Source of the DNA: Lolium rigidum
Taxonomy: Eukaryota; Streptophyta; Magnoliopsida; Poales; Poaceae
DNA: 64,000 nucleotides
Assembly (NCBI RefSeq): GCF_022539505.1
Contig: NC_061514.1
Coordinates: 332,613,090-332,677,089 of the forward strand
Reading direction: 5' to 3'
The position numbers and the translations under genes are program-made. Shown here in pieces: positions 47,151 through 58,480 of the stretch. Numbering within the stretch: the first letter of the stretch is position 1; every line of letters begins with the position of its first letter. Below the pieces are notes generated by a model. That model made no database searches and was not told the origin of the DNA. It worked only from the letters and a program-made list of their open reading frames with translations.

Positions 47151-47460
47151 TGACCTGGAGCACATTGTTCTGGAAAAAAACTGGAGCAAAAGGAGAGAAA
47201 GAGCAACGATTCCCCCCTTCCCAAGGATTCCGGCGCCACTTGTCTCCGGCCATGCCTACCTCCTCCTCCTCTCATCCTGATTGTGTTCTCCTCAATGTCC
47301 ACACCTACATCGGCCAGAGTAGGAACGGTGCCACCGCCTACATCGGTGTCCTTGGCTTCTTCTCCTTACTAAACTCAAGCTCCTTCCTTCCTCCTCATCC
47401 ATGTCATTTCACACCTATTCCAAACCCTTAAGCATAGCTCCTCGAGGGAAGGTGTACCTT
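47151..47460. other. Upstream flank of NOP56
   Basis: CT-rich low-copy DNA with no gene recognised. It ends where an LTR begins at 47461. Confidence 0.4.
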
Positions 47461-48916
47461 TGATACGTCTCCGACGTATCGATAATTTCTTATGTTTCAT
47501 GCCACATTATTGATGATATCTACATGTTTTATACACATTATATGTCATATTTATGCGTTTTCCGGAACTAACCTATTGACGAGATGCCGAATGGCCGGTT
47601 CTCGTTTTTTGCTGTTTTTGGTTCCGAAATCCTAGTAAGGAAATATTCTCGAATCGGACGAAATCAACGCCCAAGCATCTTAGAATCCCCGAAGCATCCA
47701 GAACACCCGAGAGTCGCCGCAGGGGGACACGAGCCCCCAGATGATAGGCCGGCGCGGCCCAGGGGTGGCCCGCGCCCCCTATGGTGTCGTCGCCCCTTCG
47801 ACCTCCTGACGCCGCCTCTTCGCCTATATAAAGCCCCTCGACCTAAAACCTCGATACGGGAAAAACCACGGTACGAGAAACTTTCCAGAGCCGCCGCCAT
47901 CGCGAAGCCAAGATCTGGGGGACAGGAGTCTCTGTTCCGGCACGCCGCCGGGACGGGGAAGTGCCCCCGGAAGGCTTCTCCATCGACACCACCGCCATCT
48001 TCATCAACGCCGCTTGTCTCCCATGAGGAGGGAGTAGTTCTCCATCGAGGCTCGTGGGTCGTACCGGTAGCTATGTGGTTAATCTCTCTCCTATGTACTT
48101 CAATACAATGATCTCATGAGCCGCTTTACATGATTGAGATCCATATGATGAGCTTTGTATCGCTACTAGTTGTGTGCTACTCATGTGATGTTATTAAAGT
48201 AGTCTATTCCTCCTGCATGGTGTAAAGGTGACTAGTGTGTGCACCGTGTGGTTCTTGTCGTAGGCTATGATCATGATCTCTTGTAGATTGTGAAGTTAAT
48301 TATCATTATGATAGTATTGATGTGATCTATTCCTTCTTCATAGTGTAATGTGGACAGTGTGTGCGCTATGTTAGTTCTTGGTTTATTTTGCAATGATCTA
48401 TTATGCTCTAAGGTTATTTAAATATGAACATTGAATTGTGGAGCTTGTTAACTCCGCATTGAGGGTTCGTGTAATCCTACGCAATGTGTTCATCATCCAA
48501 CAAAAGAGTGTATGTAGCACATATGAGAAAGAGTTATTTATTATGCGATCAATGTTGAGAGTGTCCACTAGTGAAAATGTAATCCCTAGGCCTTGTTCCT
48601 AAATACTGCTATCGCTGCTTGTTTACTGTTTTACTGCATTACTACTGCTGCGTTGCCACTACTCATACTTATTTATACCACCCGTATTTCACTATCTCTT
48701 CACCGAACTAGTGCACCTATTAGGTGTGTTGGGGACACAAGAGACTTCTTGCTTTGTGGTTGCAGGGTTGCATGAGAGGGATATCTTTGACCTCTTCCTC
48801 CCCGAGTTCGATAAACCTTGGGTGATCCACTTAAGGGAAACTTGCTGCTGTTCTACAAACCTCTGCTCTTGGAGGCCCAACACTGTCTACAAGAATAGAA
48901 GCTCCCGTAGACATCA
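47461..48916 (+). repeat. LTR D (X1/TE2 family) with intact TATA box
   Basis: Starts TGATACGTCTCCGACGTATC and ends GTAGACATCA, 1456 bp, the same family as the TE2 LTRs but shorter in the part around 48150-48560. TATATAAAG lies at about 47825-47833. It is followed by a PBS and about 20 further bases of internal sequence before another repeat begins at 48963. It is therefore a 5' LTR stub of a mostly deleted element. Its start is about 500 bp upstream of the NOP56 ATG, pointing away from that gene. Confidence 0.85.
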
Positions 48917-48926
48917 AGCTATTTTC

Positions 48927-48944
48927 TGGCGCCGTTGCCGGGGA
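48927..48944 (+). other. Primer-binding site, exact tRNA-Asp complement
   Basis: TGGCGCCGTTGCCGGGGA matches the complement of the plant tRNA-Asp(GTC) 3' end including CCA, 10 bases after the LTR end. Confidence 0.8.
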
Positions 48945-48962
48945 GGAAAGGTAAAAGGTACT

Positions 48963-49589
48963 TGATGACCCACAAGTATAGGGGATCGCAACAGTCTTCG
49001 AGGGAAGTAAAACCCAATTTATTGATTCGACACAAGGGGAGACAATGAATACTTGAAAGCCTTAACAGCGGAGTTGTCAATTCAGCTGCACCTGGAAACA
49101 GACTTGCTCGCAAGAGTTTATCGAGTAGTAACAGTTTTATAGCAAGTAGCAGTAGTAAAATAACAAGCAGCAGAGTAACAAAGACAGCAGTAGTGATTTT
49201 AGTAAACAGCAGGATTAAAATACTATAGGCACGGGGATCGGATGACGGGCGTTGCATGGATGAGAGAAACTCATGTAACAATCATAGCGGTGGCATTTGC
49301 AGATAATAATAAAACGGTATCCAAGTACTAATCAATCTATATGCATGTGTTCCAATTAAAGTCGTACGTGCTCGCAATGAGAAACTTGCACAACATCTTT
49401 TGTCCTACCGACCGGTGGCAGCACGGCCTCAAGGGAAACTACTCGGATATTAAGGTACTCCTTTTAATAGAGTACCGGAGCAAAGCATTAACACTCCGTG
49501 AACACATGTGATCCTCACATCACTACCATCCCCTCCGGTTGTCCCAATTTCTGTCACTTCGGGGCCATTGGTTCCGGACAGCGACATGT
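48963..49589 (+). repeat. Left arm of a long inverted repeat (LTR-like fragment)
   Basis: Starts TGATGACCCACAAGTATAGG and is the inverse of 50746-51316 over roughly 570 bp with small indels. It resembles one end of another grass LTR family. LTR C interrupts it at 49590, with CATGT directly before. No TSD is visible around the pair. Confidence 0.8.
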
Positions 49590-50645
49590 TGATGCGTGTA
49601 GTTGACACGTCCGTTGGGAACCCCAAGAGGAAGGTGTGATGCGCACAGCGGCAAGTTTCCCTCAGTAAGAAACCAAGGTTGATGGCGGCGGGATGTAGTG
49701 CGGCGCAACACCAGAGATTCCGGCGCCAACGTGGAACCTGCACAACACAACCAAAGTACTTTGCCCCAACGAAACAGTGAGGTTGTCAATCTCACCGGCT
49801 TGCTGTAACAAAGGATTAACCGTATTGTGTGGAAGATGATTGTTTGCAGAGAAAACAGTAAAACATGTATTGCAGCAGATTTGTATTTCAGTATTAAAAG
49901 AATGGACCGGGGTCCACAGTTCACTAGAGGTGTCTCTCCCATAAGATAAAAGCATGTTGGGTGAACAAATTACGATCGGGCAATTGACAAATAGAGAGGG
50001 CATAACAATGCACATACATGACATGATAAGTATAGTGAGATTTAATTGGGCATTACGACAAAGTACATAGACCGCCATCCAACCGCATCTATGCCTAAAA
50101 AGTCCACCTTCAAAGTTATCATCCGAACCCCTCCAGCATTAAGTTGCTAACAACGTGACAATTGCATTAAGTATGGTGCGTAATGTAATCAACAACTACA
50201 TCCTCGGACATAGCGCCAATGTTTTATCCCTAGTGGCAACAAGCACAACACAACCTTAGAACTTTCTCGTCATCGTCCCGTGTGTCAATGCGAGCATGAA
50301 CCCACTATCGAGCATAAATACTCCCTCTTGGAGTTAAAAGTAAAAACTTGGCCAGAGCCTCTACTAGTAACGGAGAGCATGCAAAATCATAAACAACACA
50401 TATGTAATAACTTGATAATTAACATGACATGGTATTCTCTATCCATCGGATCCCGACAAACACAGCATATAGAATTACAGATAGATGATCTTGATCATGT
50501 TAGGCAGCTCACAAGATCCAACAATGAAGCACAATGAGGAGAAGACAACCATCTAGCTACCGCTATGGACCCATAGTCCAGGGGTGAACTACTCACTCAT
50601 CACTCCGGAGGCGACCATGGCGGTGTAGAGTCCTTCGGGAGATGA
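49590..50645 (-). repeat. LTR C, second LTR family, cut by the assembly gap
   Basis: Starts TGATGCGTGTAGTTGACACG like the LTRs at 52805, 56889 and 63436, and runs to about position 1095 of their 1.59 kb before the N run. It lacks a 41 bp segment near 49679, where the others have a second AAGGTT. That fits a deletion between short direct repeats. It could be a solo LTR or the end of an element hidden by the gap. Confidence 0.8.
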
Positions 50646-50745
50646 NNNNNNNNNNNNNNNNNNNNNNNNNNNNNNNNNNNNNNNNNNNNNNNNNNNNNNN
50701 NNNNNNNNNNNNNNNNNNNNNNNNNNNNNNNNNNNNNNNNNNNNN
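50646..50745. other. Assembly gap (100 Ns)
   Basis: Exactly 100 unknown bases, a standard placeholder for a gap of unknown size. It sits between LTR C and the right inverted-repeat arm. Confidence 0.99.
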
Positions 50746-51316
50746 CCGGAGGGAATGGCAGGTGACGTGAGGATCACATGTGTTCACGGAGTGTTAATGC
50801 GTTGCTCCGGTACTCTTTTAAAAGGAGTACCTTAATATCCAGTAGTTTCCCTTGAGGCCCGGCTGCCACCGGCTGGTAGGACAAAAGATGTTGTGCAAGT
50901 TTCTCATTGCAAGCACGCACGACTATAATTGGAACACATGCCTATTGATTGATTAGTACTTGGATACCGTTTTATTATTATCTGCAAATGCCCTGCTATG
51001 ATTGTTACATGAGTTTCTCTCATCCATGCAACGCCCATCATCCGTCCCCGTGCCTACAGTATTTTAATCCTGCTGTTTACTATAATCACTACTGTTGTTT
51101 CCGTTACTCTTTGCTCGTTATTTCACTCATCGCTACTGCTATAAAGCTGCATTACTCGATAAACTCTTGCGAGCAAGTCTGTTTCCAGTGCGGCTGAATT
51201 GACAACTCCGGCGTTAAGGCTTTCAAGTGTTCTTTGTCTCCCCTTGTGTCGAATCAATAAATTGGGTAATACTTCCCTCGAAGACTGTTGCGATTCCCTA
51301 TACTTGTGGGTCATCA
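50746..51316 (-). repeat. Right arm of the long inverted repeat
   Basis: Reverse complement of the left arm, ending GGGTCATCA at 51316. The part nearest the gap (ATGGCAGGTGACGTGAGGAT) pairs with about 49511-49535. Confidence 0.8.
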
Positions 51317-52013
51317 GCTGGGTCGGGCTCCCATTTTGCAACGGTCACCTGGGTAAGCTGTGGGTCCGGCGGACTAACGTGGACAAGTTGTGGGTCCCAC
51401 GATGATCTGGATAACTGAAGACGTGTCCACTGCGGGGCACCAACAGTGGCCCCACTTGCCAGCACCAACCAACGTCAACTAAACGGGATTCCTTCCGTCC
51501 GAGCTCCTTCTGCGGGTTTCAGACAAGGTCTTGGGGAAAACTGAGGAAAAACTAAGGGGCTGGGGAAAACTGAGCACAACTAAGGACCTGAGGGCACGAA
51601 AATAGAAATCCCTATTATCTATAACCTATATGCATTATTCCTTATGCAAGAGATTAACACTTGGAACCCTGCCATAGCAATGCCATTCATGCTTTACTAT
51701 GTTTCTGCCTATTTGATATGCTTGTCTTGGAGCAACTGCGAAGGTGATTTGAACTCGAGAATTGGTCATTCTTAATGCTAGTTTACTTTATGTGGAAAAC
51801 CTTGGCATTACCCTACTCTAAATCTGAATATATGAAATTCGTATCTCATGCAAAGCAACATCTAGTTGGTTTTAATCTGATATCTGGTAAATATTGGCTT
51901 ATTCATTTGGCAGCTCAAGTTTTTTGTTATTTGAAACCAGCTGACTTGGTCTTAAATGTGATATCTAAACACAGATTAAGGACAATGGAGCAGGAGGATT
52001 AGCATTTCACCTG
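51317..52013. other. Low-copy stretch upstream of the amplified exon unit
   Basis: Contains GTGGGTCCCAC and a twice-repeated GGGGAAAACTGAG near 51530-51575, then AT-rich, intron-like sequence. An open frame at 51775-52002 is not recognisable. It may be the 5' region of the gene fragment that follows. Confidence 0.35.
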
Positions 52014-52804
52014 ATGGCTGAACCTAAAATGACAGGCATGTCTACCACGACTAGTGCACGCAAGAGAAGGACCTACAGCGAGCCAGTATGTGCTTAGTAC
52101 ATGTATCATATCTTATCTTGTGCTTATTTCTGCTACATGATGTTATCTGATCTCTACATTTCATAATACATGTTTGAATAGTTAATTGTTGTAACTATGT
52201 TTGCAATATTACCAGAATGCAATTGTAATGAAGCAGTCATCATTAGAAGATAGTCGCCAAAAAAGGATCTGTAGCGACCCTGTGCAACATTATGATATAA
52301 GTCTGGGCTTAGTACAAGTTCCATACATTGTCTTATTCATGCAACTTGTTATTATATTATATCTACATTGCATAATAAATGTTTGAATAGTTCACTGTTG
52401 TAACTATGTTTGCAATATTACTAGAATGCAGTTGTAATGAAGAAGTCATTAGTAGAAGATAGAGGGCAAAAAAGGTTTCAGGGTGAGCCTATGCAACGAT
52501 ATAATGTAAGTCTGTGCTTAGTACTTGTGACTATCTCATATCGACAATGCTTAATACATGTTTGCATAGTTCATCGTTTAACTCTTTTTGCAGTTGTGAT
52601 GAAGCAATCTTCATCAGAAGAGAGGCCCACAAAAAGTTCTGATCTTTCTTCTGATGCAGCCTCTCATAGCCGTCAACCTAGACCATTCCTTTCATCAAAC
52701 AATAAATATCTCAAGGCTGTGCTGTATGAAAGACATGGTATTGCTGCTTTAAGATATGTAGCTGATATGTTGACAAAGAGTACACAAGATTCAATTAAGG
52801 CGAT
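52014..52804 (+). pseudogene. Gene fragment with a tandemly amplified exon-intron unit, unknown protein
   Basis: A possible exon 52014-52085 (MAEPKMTGMSTTTSARKRRT, ending YSEP|GTATGT) is followed by similar units: 52216-52296 (NAIVMKQSSLEDSRQKRICS, ending in HYD), 52425-52505 (NAVVMKKSLVEDRGQKRFQG, ending in RYN|GTAAGT), and one from 52594 (VVMKQSSSEERPTK, then KYLKAVLYERHGIAALRYVA). The intron sequences are repeated too. The second unit has ATAAGT where the third has GTAAGT, and the last junction does not keep frame, so the locus looks non-functional. It is cut at 52805 by an LTR. Family unknown. Confidence 0.5.
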
Positions 52805-54401
52805 TGATGCGTGTAATTGACACGTCCGTTGGGAACCCCAAGAGGAAGGTGTGATGCGCACAGCGGCAAGTTTCCCTCAGTTAGAAACCAAGGTTTAATC
52901 GAACCAGTAGGAGTCAAGAAGCACGTTGAAGGTTGATGGCGGCGGGATGTAGTGCGGCGCAACACCGGAGATTCGGCGCCAACGTGGAACCTGCACAACA
53001 CAACCAAAGTACTTTGCCCCAACGAAACATGATGAGGTTGTCAATCTCACCGAGCTTGCTGTAACAAAGGGTTAACCGTATTGTGTGGAAGATGATTGTT
53101 TGCAAGAAAACATTAAAGAACAAGTATTGCAAGCAGATTTGTATTTCGATATAAAAGAATGGACCGGGGTCCACAGTTCACTAGAGGTGTCTCTCCCATA
53201 AGATAAAAGCATGTTGGGTGAACAAATTACGGTCGGGCAATTGACAAATAGAGAGGGCATAACAATGCACATACATGTCATGATAAGTACAATGAGATTT
53301 AATTGGGCATTACGACAAAGTACATAGACCGCCATCCAACTGCATCTATGCCTAAAAAGTCCACCTTCAGGTTATCATCCTAACCCCTTCCAGTATTAAG
53401 TTGCAAAGCAACAGACAATTGCATTAAGTATGGTGCGTAATGTAATCAACAACTACATCCTTAGACATAGCATCAATGTTTTATCCCTAGTGGCAACAAC
53501 ACAACACAACCTTAGGGGTTTACGTCACTCCCCCAGATATCAATGCAGGCATGAACCCACTATCGAGCATAAATACTCCCTCTTGGAGTTACTAGCATCA
53601 ACTTGGCCAGAGCCTCTACTAATAACGGAGAGCATGCAAGATCATAAACAACACATAGGTAATAACTTGATAATTAACATAACATGGTATTCTCTATCCA
53701 TCGGATCCCGACAAACACAACATATAGAATTACAAATAGATGATCTTGATCATGTTAGGCAGCTCACAAGATCCAACAATGAAGCACAATGAGGAGAAGA
53801 CAACCATCTAGCTACTGCTATGGACCCATAGTCCAGGGGTGAACTACTCACTCATCACTCCGGAGGCGACCATGGCGGTGAAGAATCCTCCGGGAGATGA
53901 ATCCCCTCTCCGGCAGGGTGCCGAAGGAGATCTCTAGAATCCCCCGAGATGGGATTGGCGGCGGCGGCGTCTCTGGAAGGTTTTCCGTATCGTGGTTCTT
54001 CGTATCAGGGGTTTCGCGACGGAGGCTATAAGTAGGCGGAAGGGCAGAGTCGGAGGGCTGACGAGGGGCCCACACCATAGGGCGGCGCGGGCCCCCTCTG
54101 GCCGCGCGGCCCTATGGTGGCGGCGCTCGTCGCCCCACTTCGTATCCCTTTCGGTCTTCCGGAAGCTTCGTGGCAAAATAGGACCCCGGGCGTTGATTTC
54201 TTCCAATTCCGAGAATATTTCGTTACTAGGATTTCGAAACCAAAAACAGCAGAAAACGACAAGCTGGCTCTTCGGCATCTTGTTAATAGGTTAGTTCCAG
54301 AAAATGCACGAATATGACATAAAGTGTGCATAAAACATGTAGATATCATCAATAATGTGGCATGGAACATAAGAAAGTATCGATACGTCGGAGGCGTATC
54401 A
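52805..54401 (-). repeat. 3' LTR of element A
   Basis: TGATGCGTGTAATTGACACG to GGAGGCGTATCA, 1597 bp. The last ~220 bp match the U3 start of the X1/TE2 LTRs on the minus strand, while the first kilobase is unrelated to them. Confidence 0.9.
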
Positions 54402-56888
54402 GCATCCCCAAGCTTAGTTCTACTCGTCCCGAGCAGGTAAAACGATAACAAAGATAATTTCTGAAGTGACATGCCATCATAACCTTGATCATACTATTTG
54501 TAAACATATGTAATGAATGCAGCGATCAAAACAATGGTAATGTCATGAGTAAACAAGTGAATCATAAAGCAAATACTTTTCATGAATAGTACTTCAAGAC
54601 AAGCATCAATAAGTCTTGCATAAGAGTTAACTCATAAAGCAATAAATCAAAGTAAAGGTATTGAAGCAACACAAAGGAAGATTAAGTTTCAGCGGTTGCT
54701 TTCGACTTGTAACATGTATATCTCATGGATAATTGTCAACATAGAGTAATATAACAAGTGCAATATGCAAGTATGTAGGAATCAATGCACAGTTCACACA
54801 AGTGTTTGCTTCTTGAGGTGGAGAGAGATAGGTGAACTGACTCAACATAAAGGTAAAGAGAATGGTCCTTCAAAGAGGAAAGCATCGATTGCTATATTTG
54901 TGCTAGAGCTTTTATTTTGAAAACATGAAACAATTTTGTCAACGGTAGTAATAAAGCATATGAGTTATGAAAATTATATCTTACAAGTTGCAAGTCTCAT
55001 GCATAGTATACTAATAGTGCCCGCACCTTGTCCTAATTAGCTTGGACTACACGGATCATCGCAATACACATGTTTTAACCAAGTGTCACAATGGGGTACC
55101 TCCATGCCGCCTCGTACAAAGGTCTAAGGAGAAAGCTCGCATTTTGGATTTCTCGCTTTTGATTATTCTCAACTTAGACATCCATACCGGGACAACATGG
55201 ACAACGAGATAATGGACTCCTCTTAAATGCATAAGCATGTGGCAACAATTATTATTCTCATATGAGATTGAGGATATATGTCCAAAACTGAAACTTCCAC
55301 CATGAATCATGGCTTTAGTTAGCGGCCCAATGTTCTTCTCTAACAATATGCATGCTCCAACCATTAAGGTGGTAGATCTCTCTTAGTTCAGACAAGACGG
55401 ACATGCATAGCAACTCACATGATATTCAACAAAGAATAGTTGATGGCGTCCCCAGAAAGCATGGTTATCGCACAACAAGCAACTTAATAAGAGATAAAGT
55501 GCATAAGTACATATTCAATACCACAATAGTTTTTAAGCTATTTGTCCCATGAGCTATATATTGTAAAGGTGAATGATGGAATTTTAAAGGTAGCACTCAA
55601 GCAATTTACTTTGGAATGGCGGATAAATACCATGTAGTAGGTAGGTATGGTGGACACAAATGGCATAGTGGTTGGCTCAAGTATTTTGGATGCATGAGAA
55701 GTATTCCCTCTCGATACAAGGTTTACGCTAGCAAGGTTATTTGAAACAAACACAAGGATGAACGGTGCAGCAAAACTCACATAAAAGACATATTGTAAAC
55801 ATTATAAGACTCTACACCGTCTTCCTTGTTGTTCAAAACTCAATACTAGATATTATCTAGAATCTAGAGAAACCAAATATGCAGACCAAATTTTGACAAG
55901 CTCTATGTATTTCTTCATTAATGGGTGCAAAGTATATGATGCAAGAGCTTAAACATGAGCACAACAATTGCCAAGTATCAAATTATCCAATACATTTTAG
56001 AGTTACTACATGTAGCATTTTCCAATTCCAACCATATAACAATTTAACGAAGAAGAAACTTCGCCATGAATACTATGAGTAGAGCCTAAGGACATACTTG
56101 TCCATATGCTACAGCGGAGCGTGTCTCTCTCCCACAAAGTGAATGCTAGGATCCATTTTATTCAAACAAAACAAAAACAAAAACAAACCGACGCTCCAAG
56201 CAAAGTGCATAAGATGTGACGGAATAAAAATATAGTTTCAGTGGGAGGAACCTCGATAATGTTGTCGATGAAGAAGGGGATGCCTTGGGCATCCCCAAGC
56301 TTAGACGCTTGAGTCTTCTTAGAATATGCAGGGGTGAACCACCGGGGCATCCCCAAGCTTAGAGCTTTCACTCTCCTTGATCATATTGTATCATACTCCT
56401 CTCTTGATCCTTGAAAACTTCCTCCACACCAAACTCGAAACAACTCATTAGAGGGTTAGTGCACAATAAAAATTAACATGTTCAGAGGTGACACAATCAA
56501 TCTTAACACTTCTGGACATTGCATAAAACTACTGGACATTAATGGATCAAAGAAATTCATCCAACATAGCAAAAGAGGCAATGCGAAATAAAAGGCGAGA
56601 ATCTGTCAAAACAGAACGGTCCGTAAAGATGGATTTTATTAGGGCACCAGACTTGCTCAAATGAAAATGCCCATATTGAATGAAAGTTGCGTACATATCT
56701 GAGGATCACTCACGTAAATTGGCTTAATTTTCTGAGTTACCTACAGAGAATTAGACCCGGATTCGTGACAGCAAAGAAATCTGTTTCTGCGCAGTAATCC
56801 AAATCTAGTATTTACTTTACTATCAAAGACTTTACTTGGCACAACAAAACACAAAACTAAGATAAGGAGAGATTGCTACAGTAGTAAA
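52805..56888 (-). mobile_element. LTR element A (second LTR family), interrupted or truncated
   Basis: An LTR (52805-54401) is followed by the non-coding 3' internal region (54402-56888), which matches 58481-60960 and stops exactly where another LTR begins. Orientation is minus, so the 5' portion (gag, PBS, 5' LTR) is not present before 56889. The simplest explanation is that element B (56889 onward) inserted into A and the rest of A lies beyond the window. The alternative is a deletion. Confidence 0.75.
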
Positions 56889-58480
56889 TGATGCGTGTAG
56901 TTGACACGTCCGTTGGGAACCCCAAGAGGAAGGTGTGATGCGCACAGCGGCAAGTTTCCCTCAGTAAGAAACCAAGGTTTAATCGAACCAGTAGGAGTCA
57001 AGAAGCACGTTGAAGGTTGATGGCGGCGGGATGTAGTGCGGCGCAACACCGGAGATTCCGGCGCCAACGTGGAACCTGCACAACACAACCAAAGTACTTT
57101 GCCCCAACGAAACAGTGAGGTTGTCAATCTCACCGGCTTGCTGTAACAAAGGATTAACCGTATTGTGTGGAAGATGATTGTTTGCAGAGAAAATAGTAAA
57201 AACAAGTATTGTAGCAGATTTGTATTTCAGTATTAAAAGAATGGACCGGGGTCCACAGTTCACTAGAGGTGTCTCTCCCATAAGATAAAAGCATGTTGGG
57301 TGAACAAATTACAGTCGGGCAATTGACAAATAGAGAGGGCATAACAATGCACATACATGACATGATAAGTATAGTGAGATTTAATTGGGCATTACGACAA
57401 AGTACATAGACCGCCATCCAACTGCATCTATGCCTAAAAAGTCCACCTTCGGGTTATCGTCCGAACCCCTTCCGGTATTAAGTTGCAAAGCAACAGACAA
57501 TTGCATTAAGTATGGTGCGTAATGTAATCAACAACTACATCCTCGGACATAGCGCCAATGTTTTATCCCTAGTGGCAACAGCACAACACAACCTTAGAAC
57601 TTTCTGTCACCTGTCCCGAGGTGTCAATGCGAGGCATGAACCCACTATCGAGCATAAATACTCCCTCTTGGAGTTAAGAGTAAAAACTTGGCCGAGCCTC
57701 TACTAGTAACGGAGAGCATGCAAGATCATAAACAACACATGTATAATAACTTGATAATTAACATGACATGGTATTCTCTATCCATCGGATCCAGACAAAC
57801 ACAACATAGAGTATTACGGATAGATGATCTTGATCATGTTAGGCAGCTCACAAGATCCAACAATGAAGCACAATGAGGAGAAGACAACCATCTAGCTACT
57901 GCTATGGACCCATAGTCCGGGGGTGAACTACTCACTCATCACTCCGGAGGCGACCATGGCGGTGTAGAGTCCTCCGGGAGATGAATCCCCTCTCCGGCGG
58001 GTGCCGGAGGAGATCTCCAGAATCCCCGAGATGGGATCGGCGGCGGCGGCGTCTCGGTAAGGTTTTCCGTATCGTGGTTTTCGCCTCGGGGTTTCGCGAC
58101 GGAGGCTTTAAGTAGGCGGAAGGGCGAGTCGGGGGCCGACGAGGGGGCCACACCATAGGGCGGCGCGGGCCCGCCCTTGGCCGCGCCGCCTGTGGTGTCG
58201 CCACCTCGTGGCCCCACTTCGTATGTTCTTCGGTCTTCTGGAAGCTCCGTGGAAAAATAGGCCCTAGGGTCTTCGTTTCGTCCAATTCCGAGAATATTTC
58301 GTTACTAGGATTTCTGAAACCAAAAACAGTAGAAAACAGGAACTGGCACTTCGGCATCTTGTTAATAGGTTAGTTCCAGAAAATGCACGAATATGACATA
58401 AAGTGTGCATAAAACATGTAGGTATCATCAATAATATGGCATAGAACATAAGAAATTATCGATACGTCGGAGACGTATCA
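56889..58480 (-). repeat. 3' LTR of element B
   Basis: TGATGCGTGTAGTTGACACG to GGAGACGTATCA, 1592 bp. Very similar to 52805-54401 and to the visible part of 63436-64000. Open frames inside are not genes. Confidence 0.92.

Noticed and set aside
48963..51316. A DNA transposon with long terminal inverted repeats
   Set aside because: No target-site duplication outside the arms (GTACT versus GCTGG), LTR-like termini, and the arms flank an unrelated LTR. Two opposed LTR fragments fit better.
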